DNA of 64,000 nt from Phyllostachys edulis (GCA_036346405.1 CM070561.1:30908215-30972214); one strand, 5' to 3'; counted from the first letter of the stretch, positions 9,884-21,620 are shown. Notes: a model not told the origin generated them from the sequence alone. Translations and numbers: made by a program.

Positions 9884-10980
9884 GTTGGTATGTGCTGTTG
9901 GGGTCCCTCTAAGTCCCAAGAAAGCAGTAGCGCGATTCTGAACCATCTGCAGGATACTTGGAAGGGAACGGGTCCCCATCACCACACCAAGCTGGAAGTC
10001 TCTGACGGACGTAGAGAGAGGCCAGCTGTGGACTGAAATTTCAAGCTTGTTCACTATCCCAGAAACAGACCAGGCACGCATGGAACAACAAGAGTTGCTA
10101 GCGATGGGACACACGTGGAGGTCCTTCAAGAGCACGCTTGTCACGAAGTACATGAACACAGGTCGGACGCCCTTCACGAAGTATCAATTCTTGTCGCAGG
10201 ATATATAGGACGCCTTTGAGTGGATGAAGACGATAGGCGAATTTCAAGAGCAAAGTGCGACGCACAAGGCTCTCCAGGCACAAAACAGTCACCCCCACTA
10301 ACTCGGCACCACTGGGTACGCGGGTAAAACCACGCAATGGACGACAGAGGGCGAGAACGCAACCGACCATTTGCTAGGATCATAAACGAGCGCACCCGAA
10401 GCTGGTTAAGAGCGAGGGCATCAGCCACGTCTTCGGGCGGCATATATTTCACAAACCTGGCAGACAAGGAAGTGTCCCAACATCTGGTAAACATGCCGAC
10501 CTACCTAGTTGTTAATAAGTCCATAACTTCATAGTGTCTAAAATAACACGATGACCTCTTGCAGCAAGCATTGACTACCGAATCTTCCCAAGGCTCCTTC
10601 GAAGTAGTCAGGGAGAAGAATATACTATCCACGGCCCTGGAAAACAAGGAGCACCTAGGTCGCACGCAAGGCGTTGGGGTTTACGTACCTTGGAGGGACG
10701 GATTCCTAAACGATTCCTGCATGTATAGGAGTAGGAAGAGATCCAAGGGCGAGCGTGAGGACCGGTTTGCAGAGGAGATTAATGGGAGGTTTATTGCAAA
10801 ATTTTAAGGACAGATAACAAGATTGCAGGATCAAATGAATCAACTCCTCAACCAGTCACAAGCCACCCCCGTTATTTTGGTAGCCAGTCCTCCTCAACAT
10901 CAGAGTAGCGTCGCGTCCACACAAAATTCTCAGCATGGCAACGTCCAATTACCTATCGATGACATCAAGGTAATGTACAT
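9884..10980 (+). pseudogene. TNP1-like CACTA gene, middle part
   Basis: Reading continues from 7367 with GVPLSPKKAVARF, then VPITTPSWKSL, GQLWTEISSLFTIPE, TWRSFKSTLVTKYM and GRTPFTKYQFLSQD, all landmarks of the Transposase_24 domain. Several stops interrupt it (for example near 9937, 10207 and 10300). From 10559 an open stretch gives REKNILSTALENKEHLGRT and VPWRDGF, again a TNP1-like pattern, followed by a coiled-coil-like basic segment and the Gln-rich stretch to about 10970, where a GTAATG splice donor follows. Degenerate and inactive. Confidence 0.75.
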
Positions 10981-11880
10981 CTCTGGAATGCTCCAAAGAT
11001 AGACATATAGGACGCCTTAGCTAATTGTGTATCGTTTTGTATGAGCTGACGTCCAGCAAGCTCTAAGTGAGGCCAGTTGCGTCCATTTGTATTGAGGCTG
11101 GGCGGGGGATGGCGCATCCATGCTAGGAAGGGAAAGTGTAGCACGGTGCCCAGCTGGCGCAGGGTTATGCTAGGGCCTAGGTGGACATGGTACATGATAA
11201 TTTTATGGCCGTCCCGTTGGAGATTCGCCCGAACGAAGACATCAAAACACTAGGGGATGCCATGTAAACTTTATCCAGGGGCCCAAGAAGGACATCGCCC
11301 TGGACCCTACAGTGTCGCGATCTTGACATAACCACACCTCTCTAACAGGACCCTCGATGACTCCTCCTCAACTTTCGCTTCAGAAAGCTGCCTCATCGGT
11401 TTCCATGGAGAAGACGCCGAATGAACAAGAAAAGCTTGTCACTGTATCGGTTCTCGAGTTGTCTCAATGGAAGATGTGTAGCGGTCAAGTCGTTAAGGCC
11501 AAATCGAAATCAAAGAACATTAAGATGCCTCCCAAGCTCGGGAAATACTCCCTCAGAAATTCTTTGGCCCCCGACACAGTATTAGCCCACGCTGAATTAG
11601 GTTGCCACTCTTTGCATGTCTGGTACATGCATAAGACCAAAGAGAAGGGATGCGATACTGGAATCACCATCAGATACACGAATGAGCATTTCTTCGATGT
11701 ACCGGGCCACTTCGTCGTGGGCTTCAACGACTTATTTGACCTATTCAACCTCAATGCCCTTGACGCCTTACTTCTATGATGCTGGACACTGTAAGTGTGT
11801 ACAATCAAGTTCTACATTCACGTAATACCGATAAATGTCACAACTCATTGCTTATGTATAGATACATGATGAAAATAGCC
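10981..11880 (+). pseudogene. Distal CACTA gene region, copy 1 (pre-C48 domain)
   Basis: 10981-11340 is broken coding sequence with stops. From 11357 an open 140-codon stretch carries basic and Lys/Ser-rich sequence, then LGCHSLHVWYM, ITIRYTNEHFF, HFVVGFNDLFDLFNLNALDALLL. The last motif is the usual lead-in to the C48 protease part of grass CACTA proteins. In this copy the protease itself is absent: sequence passes straight from a splice-donor-like GTAAGT (11790) and short intron into subterminal repeats. The same region recurs at 12219-13195. Confidence 0.7.
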
Positions 11881-12218
11881 CGACGATTTTATTTACTAAT
11901 CGTCTGTGATATGTTAGATATCACAGACGGTTCTATTTACTAACCAGTTGTGATATGTCTTCAATCATAGATGGTTTATAAATAGAATCGTCTGTGATAT
12001 CCTACATATCACAGACGATTGTTGGTTAAAACTGTCTGTGATAATAGCCCTTCACAGACAGTTTTAACCAAAAACCATCTGTATTGTGACTATCACAGAC
12101 AGCTCAAAAACCATCTGTGATAACCGCCTGTTATTACAGACACATAAATTCAGACAGATAAGAAACCGTCTGTGATGACAATTCCGAACCTTCTGTGATG
12201 ATCCTCTCTGTAGTAGTG
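11881..12218 (+). repeat. CACTA subterminal repeats and right terminus (inner element)
   Basis: Direct and inverted copies of ATCACAGACGG / CCGTCTGTGAT fill this stretch, ending CTCTGTAGTAGTG at 12218, the complement of a CACTACTACAGAG terminus. The next bases CCT (12219-12221) are the predicted 3-bp target duplication. These repeats are the binding sites for TNP1-like protein in known CACTA systems. Confidence 0.85.
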
Positions 12219-13195
12219 CCTCAACGTCAGAGTAGTTACGTGTCCACGCCACTTTTTGGGCATAGAAACATCCAATTACCTATCGACAATATCCAGGTAA
12301 TGTACATCTCTGGAATGCTCCAAAGATAGACCGGTAGGACTCCTTATCTAATTGTGTATCATTTTGTAGGAGCTCACGCCTTGCAAGCTCCAAGTGAGGC
12401 TGGTTGGGTCCATTTCTATTGGGCTGGGCGGGGATAGCGTATCCATGCCAGGAAGGGACAATGCTACACGGTGCCTAGCTGGCACAGGGTTACACCAAGG
12501 TTCAAGTGGACATGGTACATGACACCTGCAAGGACGTCCCACTGGAGAAGTTGCCGAACGAAGACATCATAACACTAGGGGATGCCGTGCACACTTTTGT
12601 CCAATGGCCCAAGAGGGACATCGCCCTGGACCCTGCAGTGCCGTGATCTCCACACGATCATGCCTCCCCAACAGAACCCTCGATGATTCCACCTCAACCT
12701 CCGCTTCAGAAGGCCGCCGTATCGGCTCCCGTAGAGACGACGCCGAAAGAACAAGAAAAGCGTGCTAAGTCGTCTCCTGGGAAGACGTATAGCAGGTGAG
12801 TCGCTAAGTCCAAAACAAAATCGAAGAACATTAAGGTGCCTCGCAAGCCCTGGACGTTCTCCCTCGGAAGCTCGTTGGTCCCCGACACACTATTACCCTG
12901 CCTTGGAGTGGGTTGCTAGAGTTTGCATGTTTGGTAAATGTTTAAGACCAACAAGCGGAGGAAAAACCGGCCTATTGGATTCACCATCAGATACACGGAG
13001 AGGCATTTCCTCCATGAGCCGGGCTTCATCGTCGTGGGCTTCGAAGACTTATTCGAACTATTCAACCTTGATGCCCTCAACGGCTCACTTCTACGATGCT
13101 GGACACTGTAAGTGTGTACAATCAAGTTCTGCATTCATGTAATACCGATAAATGTCATAACTCATTGCTTATACATAGATACATGATGCAAGAAG
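12219..13195 (+). pseudogene. Distal CACTA gene region, copy 2
   Basis: It begins CCTCAACGTCAGAGTAG, matching position 10892 onward of copy 1, and stays alignable to it up to about 13190. It includes the same GTAATGTACATCTCTGG donor region, the Lys-rich segment and the FEDLFELFNLDAL motif (about 13030-13080). It has several frameshifts and stops. Unlike copy 1 it leads into a C48 protease. Similarity between copies is clear but with many differences, so the copies separated long ago or come from different family members. Confidence 0.75.
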
Positions 13196-13199
13196 CCCA

Positions 13200-14028
13200 G
13201 TGATCACGAGAACCGGTAGGTTTCCTCGACCCACAGTTGATCTCTGTGCAATGCATCACCCAAGACGCATCCTACATCGAGAAGTACATAACGACGGGAT
13301 TGCTTGCTCAGGACAACAAGGACTACATACTGGTGCCCTACAACCAGCGATAAGTGTTTCACTACTTACTATACAAATTTTATTTGTACTTTATACACAA
13401 CATGAACTTAGGTTTAATGACTATAGCGATATACATGAGTAGGTGGCACCGGATCCTTATAGTCATTGTACTAAAGTGGAACAAGGTAATATACCTTGAT
13501 TCCCTACTCAACAACAACCACGACTTCACCCTTGTGCAAGAAATACTCAATAGGTATGCTCATTTCCTCCATACGTAACTCTATTGTAGTCTTCTTTCGT
13601 TTGAAATGGCCGAGGATAACCTTTTGGAATCACGTAGGTCGTTCAACGCCTATGTTGCTAGGGGAGGGAGACACAAGGAATCGAGCGCCACAATGCAACA
13701 CAGGATGCGATTTTCGGTACCCTCAACAACACAATAATCCAATATCACACTTCGTAATAATGCCTCTTGAATAGACTATACCTATATATGTAATAGTGCT
13801 AAGACGAATGATCGAGAGGTTTGTCAATCTCGCAATAATTATTTTTCTAATTATTAATTTAAATATATATGCTTACTACTTTACTCCTCCTAGCGATAGG
13901 GTATGACAATCAAATCAGTGCATTCGATCTGGAAGAAGTCTCGTACGTTCGAGGACGGCTCTCCACCTTCATCACGATGGAGATCATTGACAAGAAAGGA
14001 GAGTTTCACTCCGACGACACCGCTTAAT
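13200..14028 (+). pseudogene. CACTA C48 (ULP1-like) protease domain
   Basis: Exon-like pieces are separated by short AT-rich introns. 13211-13350 reads VGFLDPQLISVQC, YIEKYITTGLLAQDNKDYI and VPYNQR. 13440-13560 reads WHRILIVIVLKWNKVIYLDS, carrying the catalytic His (13447-13449) and Asp (13498-13500) of C48 cysteine proteases. About 13700-13730 has the likely catalytic Cys (13706-13708) but is followed by Asp where Gly is usual. 13925-14028 reads RGRLSTFITMEIIDKKGEFH before a stop. Such domains accompany many grass CACTA transposons. Frames do not join cleanly, so it is a pseudogene. Confidence 0.75.
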
Positions 14029-14274
14029 ACATGTTCAAACAATTGATTTAATTGTAATTCATTCAATTGTTATTCACTTTGAGTTGTAATTCGATTGTAA
14101 CTCTAGTGACAATACATGAACATTCTTTTGTAATTAATTTTTAGTTGTAAATCACTTTGAGTTGTAATTTACTTATCTATGATTTATTTGTTTTTTGCTT
14201 GCTTGTTTTTAGAGAGCATGGCCAGCATTTCCTAAAGCTAACCAAAAAACAGAAAAAATATGTAAGTATAGAAC
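14029..14274 (+). other. CACTA 3' untranslated region, nothing recognised
   Basis: AT-rich with repeated TTGTAATTC-like words. No gene or site recognised. Confidence 0.5.
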
Positions 14275-14668
14275 GAACTATCACTGACGGTTTTGTGGTA
14301 TAAACCGCATGTGAAGGTCTACTATCACAGACAACTACCACCAACAACCGTTTGTGATATGTAGGATATCACAAACGGTTATTTTTACTAACCGTCAATG
14401 TTATGTCTTCAATCACAGATAGTTGGTATATATAACCGTCTGTGATGGCCGATGTATCACATATGGTTTTTGGTAGAAGCCGTCTGTGATAGTAGACCTT
14501 CATAGACGGTTTATACCACAAAACCGTTTGTGTTGTGACTTATTATAGACGACTCATAAACCGTCTGTGATAACCGCCTATTATCACAGACACATAAATT
14601 CAGATAGTTCAGAAACCGTCTATGATGACGGTTTACAACCGTCTGTAATGACCCTTTGTGTTGTAGTG
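14275..14668 (+). repeat. CACTA subterminal repeats and right terminus (outer element)
   Basis: Many copies of CACAGACGG / CCGTCTGTGAT in both orientations, several pairing as short hairpins, end in CTTTGTGTTGTAGTG at 14668. GTC (14669-14671) would be the target duplication. No matching left end is in the window. Confidence 0.85.
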
Positions 14669-14918
14669 GTCGATCCGCCGTCGGCCCCTCTCCCCTCTTC
14701 TTCAGCATTTTTGCCGGTGCTGAGCGGGTGGGGGACCGATTGCTGTCCAAAAAAAAATATTCTCTTTAGTTTCTTCTGTTTTTTACTAGATCAAGTTATT
14801 CTAGTTTGTTCTTCTCCAGCAAGTGCTTAGCCGGATTTTCTTTACCCATGATGAGTTTTATCGGACTGACTCACCTAGACAACGTCTACGCCGGAGGTCA
14901 AAACTGGGCCGAGTTGGG

Positions 14919-14926
14919 TATAAATA
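14919..14926 (+). promoter_or_regulatory. TATA box upstream of the 71-codon ORF
   Basis: TATAAATA, 62 bp before the ATG at 14989. The spacing fits transcription starting around 14950. Inference from sequence only. Confidence 0.4.
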
Positions 14927-14988
14927 AATCTCCTCTGATTTTCTTCCAACGAACAACAATGCAACCGAGACATAGGTCCTAAACATCA

Positions 14989-15204
14989 ATGAAGATCATC
15001 AGCAATCTACTGCTTCTGGCTGACGTGATCATCGTCAATGATGGTGCCGTCGCAAGATCCGAATTCTCTGATGAGGAATATAATGAAGTCCTACACATTC
15101 ATCGACTCAAGGACTTGACTGTGATATGTTGTTTATCTGGAATTTTAAGTGTAGGAGTGCTTATCTACTTGGATATCTTTCTTAAAAAAAAGAAGAAAAG
15201 TTAA
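14989..15204 (+). CDS. Small hypothetical membrane protein (71 aa)
   Basis: I do not recognise this gene. The ORF starts MKIISNLLLLADVIIV, a possible signal anchor, has an acidic middle (SDEEYNE), one clear hydrophobic helix at about residues 41-63 (LTVICCLSGILSVGVLIYL) and a lysine-rich tail ending KKKKKS. A TATA box lies 62 bp upstream and AATAAA lies at 15379-15384, 175 bp past the stop, so the unit has the outline of a small gene. It sits between a CACTA end and decayed repeats and its length is close to what chance allows. It could be a captured exon or a random frame. Confidence 0.25.
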   Translation: MKIISNLLLLADVIIVNDGAVARSEFSDEEYNEVLHIHRLKDLTVICCLSGILSVGVLIYLDIFLKKKKKS

Positions 15205-16079
15205 GTGGTAACATGGCACATGCACATCATTCACGGTCAGGTCAAGTGTGCAGTGCAGCGCTGCTCTGGTGTGCAACTGTGCATGCACTGCATACTGATG
15301 GGTTGGTCAAAAGTAGCGGGAGCTTTAATATTCGCACCTGCTGATCTGACAAGTGTATGCAGCATACACATGCTGCTTAATAAAGACGGCCGAGAATTAT
15401 GGTGGGCCAGAGGCCATAGTGTTGCGGTGTGGAAGGTAGGGTTGAAAACGGGCCAAAATGGACGCTTCTCTTCCCGTATTTTGACCTATTTTTTTTCTAA
15501 ATTCGTAGCTGGATACGGATATCATATCCAGATTATTCGAAATACGTGACAGACTCTGTCGAAAACGGATAAAAATAGACAGATAGTACACACATACATA
15601 AAATAATATATGTTAGAGCACACCACATAAAGCAGACCACATGAGTACACGACCATAATATCAAGTTATCAACAAAACCACAGTCCACAATAATAATGTA
15701 AGTACCATGACATGACTTCAACTTTGTTCATGTATACATGTATTATGATAGCACCTAAAACAAATGTAACAACAAAAGAAAGAAAGAAAGATCAGGCTAC
15801 AAGGCTACCACGACAAAACCAAGGGCATTCAGATCGCCATCGCTAACACCCTCAAATTTGTAATACCAAATAGTTGCAATATTCCTTCCCTAATTACGTT
15901 TTCTAATTCTCCTCTCATTAAATCATTTGAAAAAAAAAGGTTAGTGTAGAAGGCCCGCCTTGCCCATTTGGCCTAGCATGTAGGGAGGAACGCTAGGTTT
16001 CCTTTGTCCTCAAGCTGCTAACGTTGCCACCTCCTAGTGGTTGCTACCCACGACATGTAGCTTGTCCATGCCCCTGAGG
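15205..16079. other. Noncoding stretch with a hAT-like end
   Basis: No gene is visible. TAGGGTTGAAAACGG at 15437-15451, followed by further AAAACGG and GATAAAAAT words, resembles the end of Ac-type hAT elements, but I cannot find the opposite end or a duplication. From about 15950 the sequence becomes rich in CCCCTGAGG / CCCAGGGGC words. Confidence 0.3.
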
Positions 16080-16560
16080 GCCGAACTTGCCTCTCCGTGC
16101 CCTTAGGGGTCGAACATGCCTCCAATGTGCCCCAGGGGCAAGAAAACGGCCAAATTCGACCCCCGAGGCACGATCAAGGCCCCAGGGGCACGACATAGGA
16201 TTAAGCCAGCCGAATTGGAGTTGAAAAATTGATTAAAAATGATTGTTGACACTATTTGAACTACTATTTGAAACACTATGTATAATACTATTTAGCACTT
16301 AAAAAATCACTCGAGAGCATTTTTTCTTTCAATTTTTTTCTTCTAGTTTTTTTACCTCGCACTCGTAGCTTCAAATGTATTATCACACGTACCAAAAAAA
16401 TTCCACAAATTTTTTCACATGAAATCACGGCGCAGCAAGCACAATCTCATTGAGGCAACAACGATTCACTGGACGAGGCAGCGGTGGCGAGCAGTAGAAC
16501 ACCGTCATCGGCCGTGGCGGCGGGTAGTAGTACACCGTCACCAACCACGATAGCAAGGGA
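16080..16560. repeat. Left arm of a long inverted repeat flanking the 15-kb retroelement
   Basis: This region, especially 16150-16560, is an inverted, imperfect copy of 31745-32180. Shared landmarks are GGCACGACATAGGATTAA, AGTTGAAAAATTGATTAAA, GACACTATTTGAA, CACGGCGCAGCAAG-like and GTAGTACACCGTCACC. Identity is perhaps 75-85 percent by eye. The pre-insertion locus was therefore a large palindrome-like element, possibly a MULE or fold-back element; I could not locate its outer ends. Confidence 0.65.
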
Positions 16561-16707
16561 TGCATTAGTGTATTGGTTGCCGTACTCATTAGTGTATTGG
16601 TAGCCGTGGCGGATGACGGAGTACGGGACGAGTATGACAACCAAGACACTAATGCACCCCCCGTTGGGGCGGCGGATTGCCGCCGCGGCAACCAATACAC
16701 TAATGCA
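16561..16707. mobile_element. Small hairpin element (MITE-like)
   Basis: A perfect 22-bp inverted repeat links 16561-16582 (TGCATTAGTGTATTGGTT...) and 16686-16707. A third partial copy lies at about 16588-16608. Its right end overlaps the target duplication of the retroelement at 16709. No target duplication of its own is clear. Confidence 0.6.
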
Positions 16708-16708
16708 C

Positions 16709-19700
16709 TGTAACATCTCAAATCTGGGTGTGTGTTTCAAATGTAAGAAAATGAGTAGAAATTAAAACTTTTCTTGCATCTTGAAGTTTTTGAACTTTTC
16801 TGTAATTCTTGTAAAGGAATTGTGGGAAATCAAAAACCTAAATCTCCAATTGACTAAAGTCATGACCTCCTTGTTAAGAATCTTGTGTTCAACCCCTGAA
16901 AATATTTTTCCTTGGTTCTAGGGTTGATGTGTGACACCTCTGAAAAATTTCATAATTTTTAGAAATTATTTGATAATTTTTAAGAGGCAGTCAAATCAGT
17001 TTGACTCTTGGTCAAACCCTAGAACAAGCCTTGATGAATTTCTGGAGAAAAATTTGTTGCATAAAAACCTCTGAAAATTTTACCCTAGCTAGCTTTGTAC
17101 TGAAGGGAGGAACCTCCGGTTCAAATTTTAGAATTTTTGGAGTTAGTTTGCTATCTCTAAAATTCCCTCAAAGTTTTCAGCTTAATTCAAAACCCTAGTA
17201 AAAGTGGCTGTTGGGTTTGGGTCCGACCAAGCCACTTGGTTCGAACCCAACCTCTTAGCTGCACCGGTCCTACTTCAAATGTGGCTCATGCATCGTGGCC
17301 ATTGAATTCTGATCTAACGGTAGAGATCTTTGACCCGAATCAATTAGTTTTGCTCAACCCACTTAATACTTTGGGCTCGAGCCGCTTTGCTTGTTGCGCT
17401 GACCGGTGGGCCCTCGCCAATCCTGGTCATCTTCCTCTTCCTTGCGCGCGTGCATGTGTGCCAGAGCGCCATGAAGTGGGCGCAACGCCTTGTCCCCTCC
17501 GCTGTGTCCTCCTCAACGGCTCTTTGCGCCGCTCATTTAATGCGCGTCAGGGCCTAGCCCCCAAAGTCGCCATTGCCTGTCGTACCCATCTCCTCCGCTC
17601 GTCCATGGCAGGGCGTGGACCGCGCCCACAATGGAGCGGTGCTTTTGGCAAAACCCTAGCTTCCCCGGTTATATAAAGCACTTGAGTTACTCCCTTGCCT
17701 TCTTTAAACACCCCTCTTGCTTAACCTAGCTTCCTCTGTGCTTGGTTGAGCTCAACTCACAAAATCCCCACAACCACCATTGTCGGCCATGGAGCTCCCT
17801 CTTTGCCACCGGTGCTTCGAGGGTTCATTTTCTCTTCTGTTCGCGTCACTTTGCGCCCTTTGTTATCTTGAGCATTTCCCCTAACTTAATTTTGTTTGAC
17901 ATTCACAGAGATTGTCAAATTTGGGATTTGTTCAAATTCGGCCGAAGTTCACCCCTTTCTTCCTCAAGTCCGGTAAGGTGCTCCTCTCTTCAATTCTTTG
18001 CTCATGGACCATCCATGGGCTATGTCGAAGCTATCTTGATGACTCGGTCGTGTTCTTTTTGCTCAGAGCATCTTCCCCGAGTTGTCTTCTTCAAGCCCGG
18101 CAAGCTTCACCGTCGCCGGAGCTGCTCTGTCCATCTCCTAGTCTCCCCAGCACTCAGGTAACATCTTGGTAGTCCCTAGATGCTGTGGCACCACTTCTCT
18201 GAACCGCTGCAGAGCTCCTCTTGCTTTTCGTCATTTGGCCATGTTTGCACCGCCATTCTGGGCCGTCGCCGCCGTCGTGAGTGGTACTAGTGGGTGCGCA
18301 TTGCTATTGCACAGCCGTTGCTGTCCTTGGTTCGCACCGCCGTGGCCGGAGTCGCCGGCAGTGAGCCTTGGAGTGCCCTCGACGTTTTGTCGGATGGGAT
18401 GGCACTATGCCATGGCCGGTTAAGACAAAGATTCTCTCTTTAATTGCTAATCACTATTTAATCAGCATTAATCATTGGGTTAACAATTAATGGCTGTCAA
18501 AAATCCCTTAATGTCTCTCTGGTTCGTGGGCCCATCCTCTTAAAACCCTCTCGGGCGCGTGCGCTGAACTGTGTTCATCGTGGACCGTTGGATCAAAAAT
18601 CAACAGCCCAGATCTGAGTGAACGTTCGGACCACCGAACCTCAGCCGTTCATTTCTTGATCTATGGCTGTGATCGTGTGGACGTTCGGACCATTTAACTT
18701 TCACCGTCCAATCTAGATCCAATGATCTAGATCGCTGTGAACGTTGGACCATCAACCTCACCGCCCATTCGGATCTGCGGTGAGATTCGCATGGGTCAGG
18801 CGCGGCGTGGTCGTGTTATGCGTTATTGTGGGCCGTCCATTTTCAGATCTGCGGCTCAGATTGAAGTGAACGTTTGGACCATCCAAACCCCACTTCAATC
18901 TCAGCCCTCCGTTCTCAGATCAAAGGCCCATATTCGTTTGAACTTTCGGACCACCCGAAGGTTCGATCAACGAGGACCGTTGGATCTAGATCCAACAGTT
19001 TTGTTTGCATCTTGTGCGCGCACGGCTGTGCTTGGGTTCGTGTGAGCCGTGCGATGGCGCATCAATGGCTCTTGTTTTGCCGTGTCAGTTTGTTTGTATT
19101 TAAAACCCGGTAAGCTTTATTTCTTAACTAAAAATTGTAATAAACTTTAAAATTGCATAGCTATATCATTTTAAATCCTTTTCGGTTGATTCAAATTTTG
19201 TTAGCTCTGGTTTTAACTAAGATTTAATCTAAAAATGGTTGTAAGCTTAGTTTGCCTCCAGAAAATTGTGTTAATAAATTTAATTTCAGATTAGCTTTAT
19301 TTAGTGCTTTAAAAATTCATTTAACTTGAAAAATGCATAAGTATTTCTCTGTAACTCCTTTTCAAGTGAAACCAAGTTTGTTGGTTTCCTATGTTTTTGT
19401 GCTTAACTACATAATAGGTTTTAGGCATGTTGTTATCTTTTAAGTTTATGTGGTTGCATTTGTATTATGCCCTTTTTCATGTCTTTGAAAAATCATAGAA
19501 AATGCATCCTAGCTCCAAATGAGGTGAATCAAATTGTGTTGTTCATCTCATGAGGTGCTTTGCTTACCATAAAAATTTTAGGTGCACCACCTCTCTGAAA
19601 ATTTGTGCCAAAAATTTAATTCGATGAATAGTAACTGAAGTGAATTTTCCAGCATTTTTCCAGCCGGCCAGATTTGTTTTGGCCATAACTTTAGCATCAA

Positions 19701-21603
19701 GTATCCAATTCGATTGATTCTTGTTGATAAATTCCTTAAAAATCATACTTTATCTGCTGTGTAAATTTCATGGATTTTGGTTGACTTTGGTTTTTAAGTC
19801 TTTTCGGTGTTCTTCGTTCTTATCGGTTCGTTTCGTTCTTTTCGATTAGGTGTCGACGAGTTCGTTGATAACGAAAGTGCTCCTCTGTAGCAAACTGAGC
19901 ATCGCCAACAAGGCAAGCAGTTTGATCATAATAATCCCATTACTTTCAAAGTCTAATACTTTGTTTACAAATTGTATGTATGCATGCTTTTGTCTCAAAG
20001 TTAATTTTTCCGATTAGAGGTAGCTAATCCTATTGCATGGTTGCCCTTAAATTGTTCATCCCCTGCCACTAAACCTAAGGTATTAATCTCGCCAGTGAAT
20101 TAGATCCCAGTGGTCGAATTATGCTCTTTTATTGTCTTTACGGTATCATGCTTAGAATGCTTAGCTACCGGTAGAATTGGGCGGTTATCGACTTAGTCGA
20201 TAACTTTGATCATACAAAATTATTATTACCATTATGCTCAGCACTTTGTGCTTTGTTACTTTGTAAAGTCAAAAACTGAAACTGAAAATGAAATGTTTGA
20301 GACTTGGGCACAATGGTTGATGGTGTGATCTTATGGTGTGACTGGAATGGTGCCCAGGTCAACAAGGACCGAGTTACTTGTGTCACTAAGCCAAGCGATT
20401 TTTGCGTGCTAACCACACGAGGGGGATATGAGACCTCTCTTGACTTAGTGCTTCGGCGTGTGTTAGCTCCGAGTCGCAGGAGGTTGTGTGTGTGTGTTGT
20501 GTTGAAAAAGATACTTGTGGTTATGTGTTGGGTGAGCGGGAGTGGAATCCGATTTAGGTTCTCCACACCGAAGGGTATTGTAGTTGTCTGGGAGCTTTAC
20601 CCTACAGTGGTAGTTGACTTTTGGCTTTACAATGACTCTGTCTCAACGTATGGTTTTCTATCCATATGAGCGACTCGTAGTTAATACACAAAATTGGAAA
20701 TGTCTCGTAGGATTTAGCCTTGCTGGCATACCATCGGAAGTGTGCTTGATCTAGTGGCAACAAAGGCGGTCTGACGTGTGGGTACATTGGTACACCCCTG
20801 TAGGGTTCAAACTATTCGAATAGCCTCGTCCTAGGTTATGGACATGCTTGGTAAGGTCGTGCAAGAACTAGACTATAACATTTAATTAAAACTTGATGTG
20901 GGTGGTATGAATGGGAATTCATGCTAATGTTGTGGTGGCTATTGGGTTAGCCACTTCCAGGATGTCTTTTATATTGTTACTTGTATCCCACTGTTTTTGT
21001 CAAATAAAAACAGATTGTAAAACTGCTTTAAATCTATTTACATTATTGCAAATGAAAACTTGCTTGATGCTGAAAATGAGTCTAGAGCCTCCTCCACTTA
21101 AATAAGCTTGCATGTAGCTATGTATAGGCTGTTACACTACACGTAAGTCTTGTGAGTACATTTTTGTACTCATTTGCTTTGCTTAACTAAATGTTGTAGA
21201 GGAGGATGCTGATCCCCAAGGGATCCACTTTTGTGAGCTGTGCGGTGGGTTTGACGACTAGGTTGGCGACCCAATTGGTTGCCTTGTGGGTTAAAGGCAC
21301 ACTAATTGGCTCTTGTTTATCGCCATCTTATGGCTTTTGCTTCCGCTGTTTATTTAACTCTTTAGCTGTTATTTGGCCAGTCGGCCCCTTTTGTAATAAC
21401 TCTATTATGTATGTCTTTTGATTTGCTTAGTTGTGCTTCAGTTCTATGTGTTGAATGGAATTGATGCATAATTTTGTAAAGGGGTATGTGTACTGCAAGT
21501 TCTTGGGAAGTACATGTATTTCGAGGCACGGGATATTATGTTTGCGATGCTAGGACCAAGTGGATGGTTAAGCATCACAAGCCGAATTTTTCGGGTCCTC
21601 ACA
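16709..21603 (+). repeat. 5' LTR of the 15-kb chromovirus (4895 bp)
   Basis: Begins TGTAACATCTCAAATC, ends GGGTCCTCACA. It holds a TATA box (17669-17678), a GC-rich leader, a block of degenerate repeats with CGTTCGGACCA (about 18590-18990), the CTATTCGAATAG palindrome (20812-20823) and a GAGTAC/GTACTC hairpin (21153-21172). Frames within it (for example 17236-17676, 20304-20669) recur as shifted relics in the other LTR and are not genes. Confidence 0.93.
17669..17678 (+). promoter_or_regulatory. LTR TATA box
   Basis: TTATATAAAG about 960 bp into the LTR, followed by a GC-rich leader; the matching site in the 3' LTR is CTATATAAAG at 27773-27782. Probable start of the genomic RNA just downstream. 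Confidence 0.65.
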
Positions 21604-21607
21604 AAGT

Positions 21608-21620
21608 TGGTATCAGAGCC
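21608..21620 (+). other. Primer-binding site (initiator Met tRNA)
   Basis: TGGTATCAGAGCC four bases after the 5' LTR is complementary to the 3' end of plant initiator tRNA-Met, the usual chromovirus primer. Confidence 0.9.

Larger units (their letters stand above)
4033..14668 (+). mobile_element. Composite degenerate CACTA (En/Spm) region
   Basis: All recognisable genes are on the + strand in normal CACTA order: transposase TNP2, then the TNP1-like gene, then the distal domain with C48 protease, then subterminal repeats and a right terminus ending TTGTAGTG at 14668. A second right terminus (TGTAGTAGTG) ends at 12218, so at least two related copies are overlapped. No left terminus is visible; the left edge is a junction with a SIRE LTR. 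A gypsy-type LTR (7368-9883) splits the TNP1-like gene. Every coding part has stops or frameshifts, so nothing here is active. Confidence 0.8.

Noticed and set aside
15437..15451. Complete Ac-type hAT element
   Set aside because: Only one terminus-like sequence; no opposite end or 8-bp duplication found.
17236..19113. Several open frames in the 5' LTR, repeated near 27340-29277
   Set aside because: They sit in LTR leader sequence, differ between the two LTRs and have no recognisable domains.
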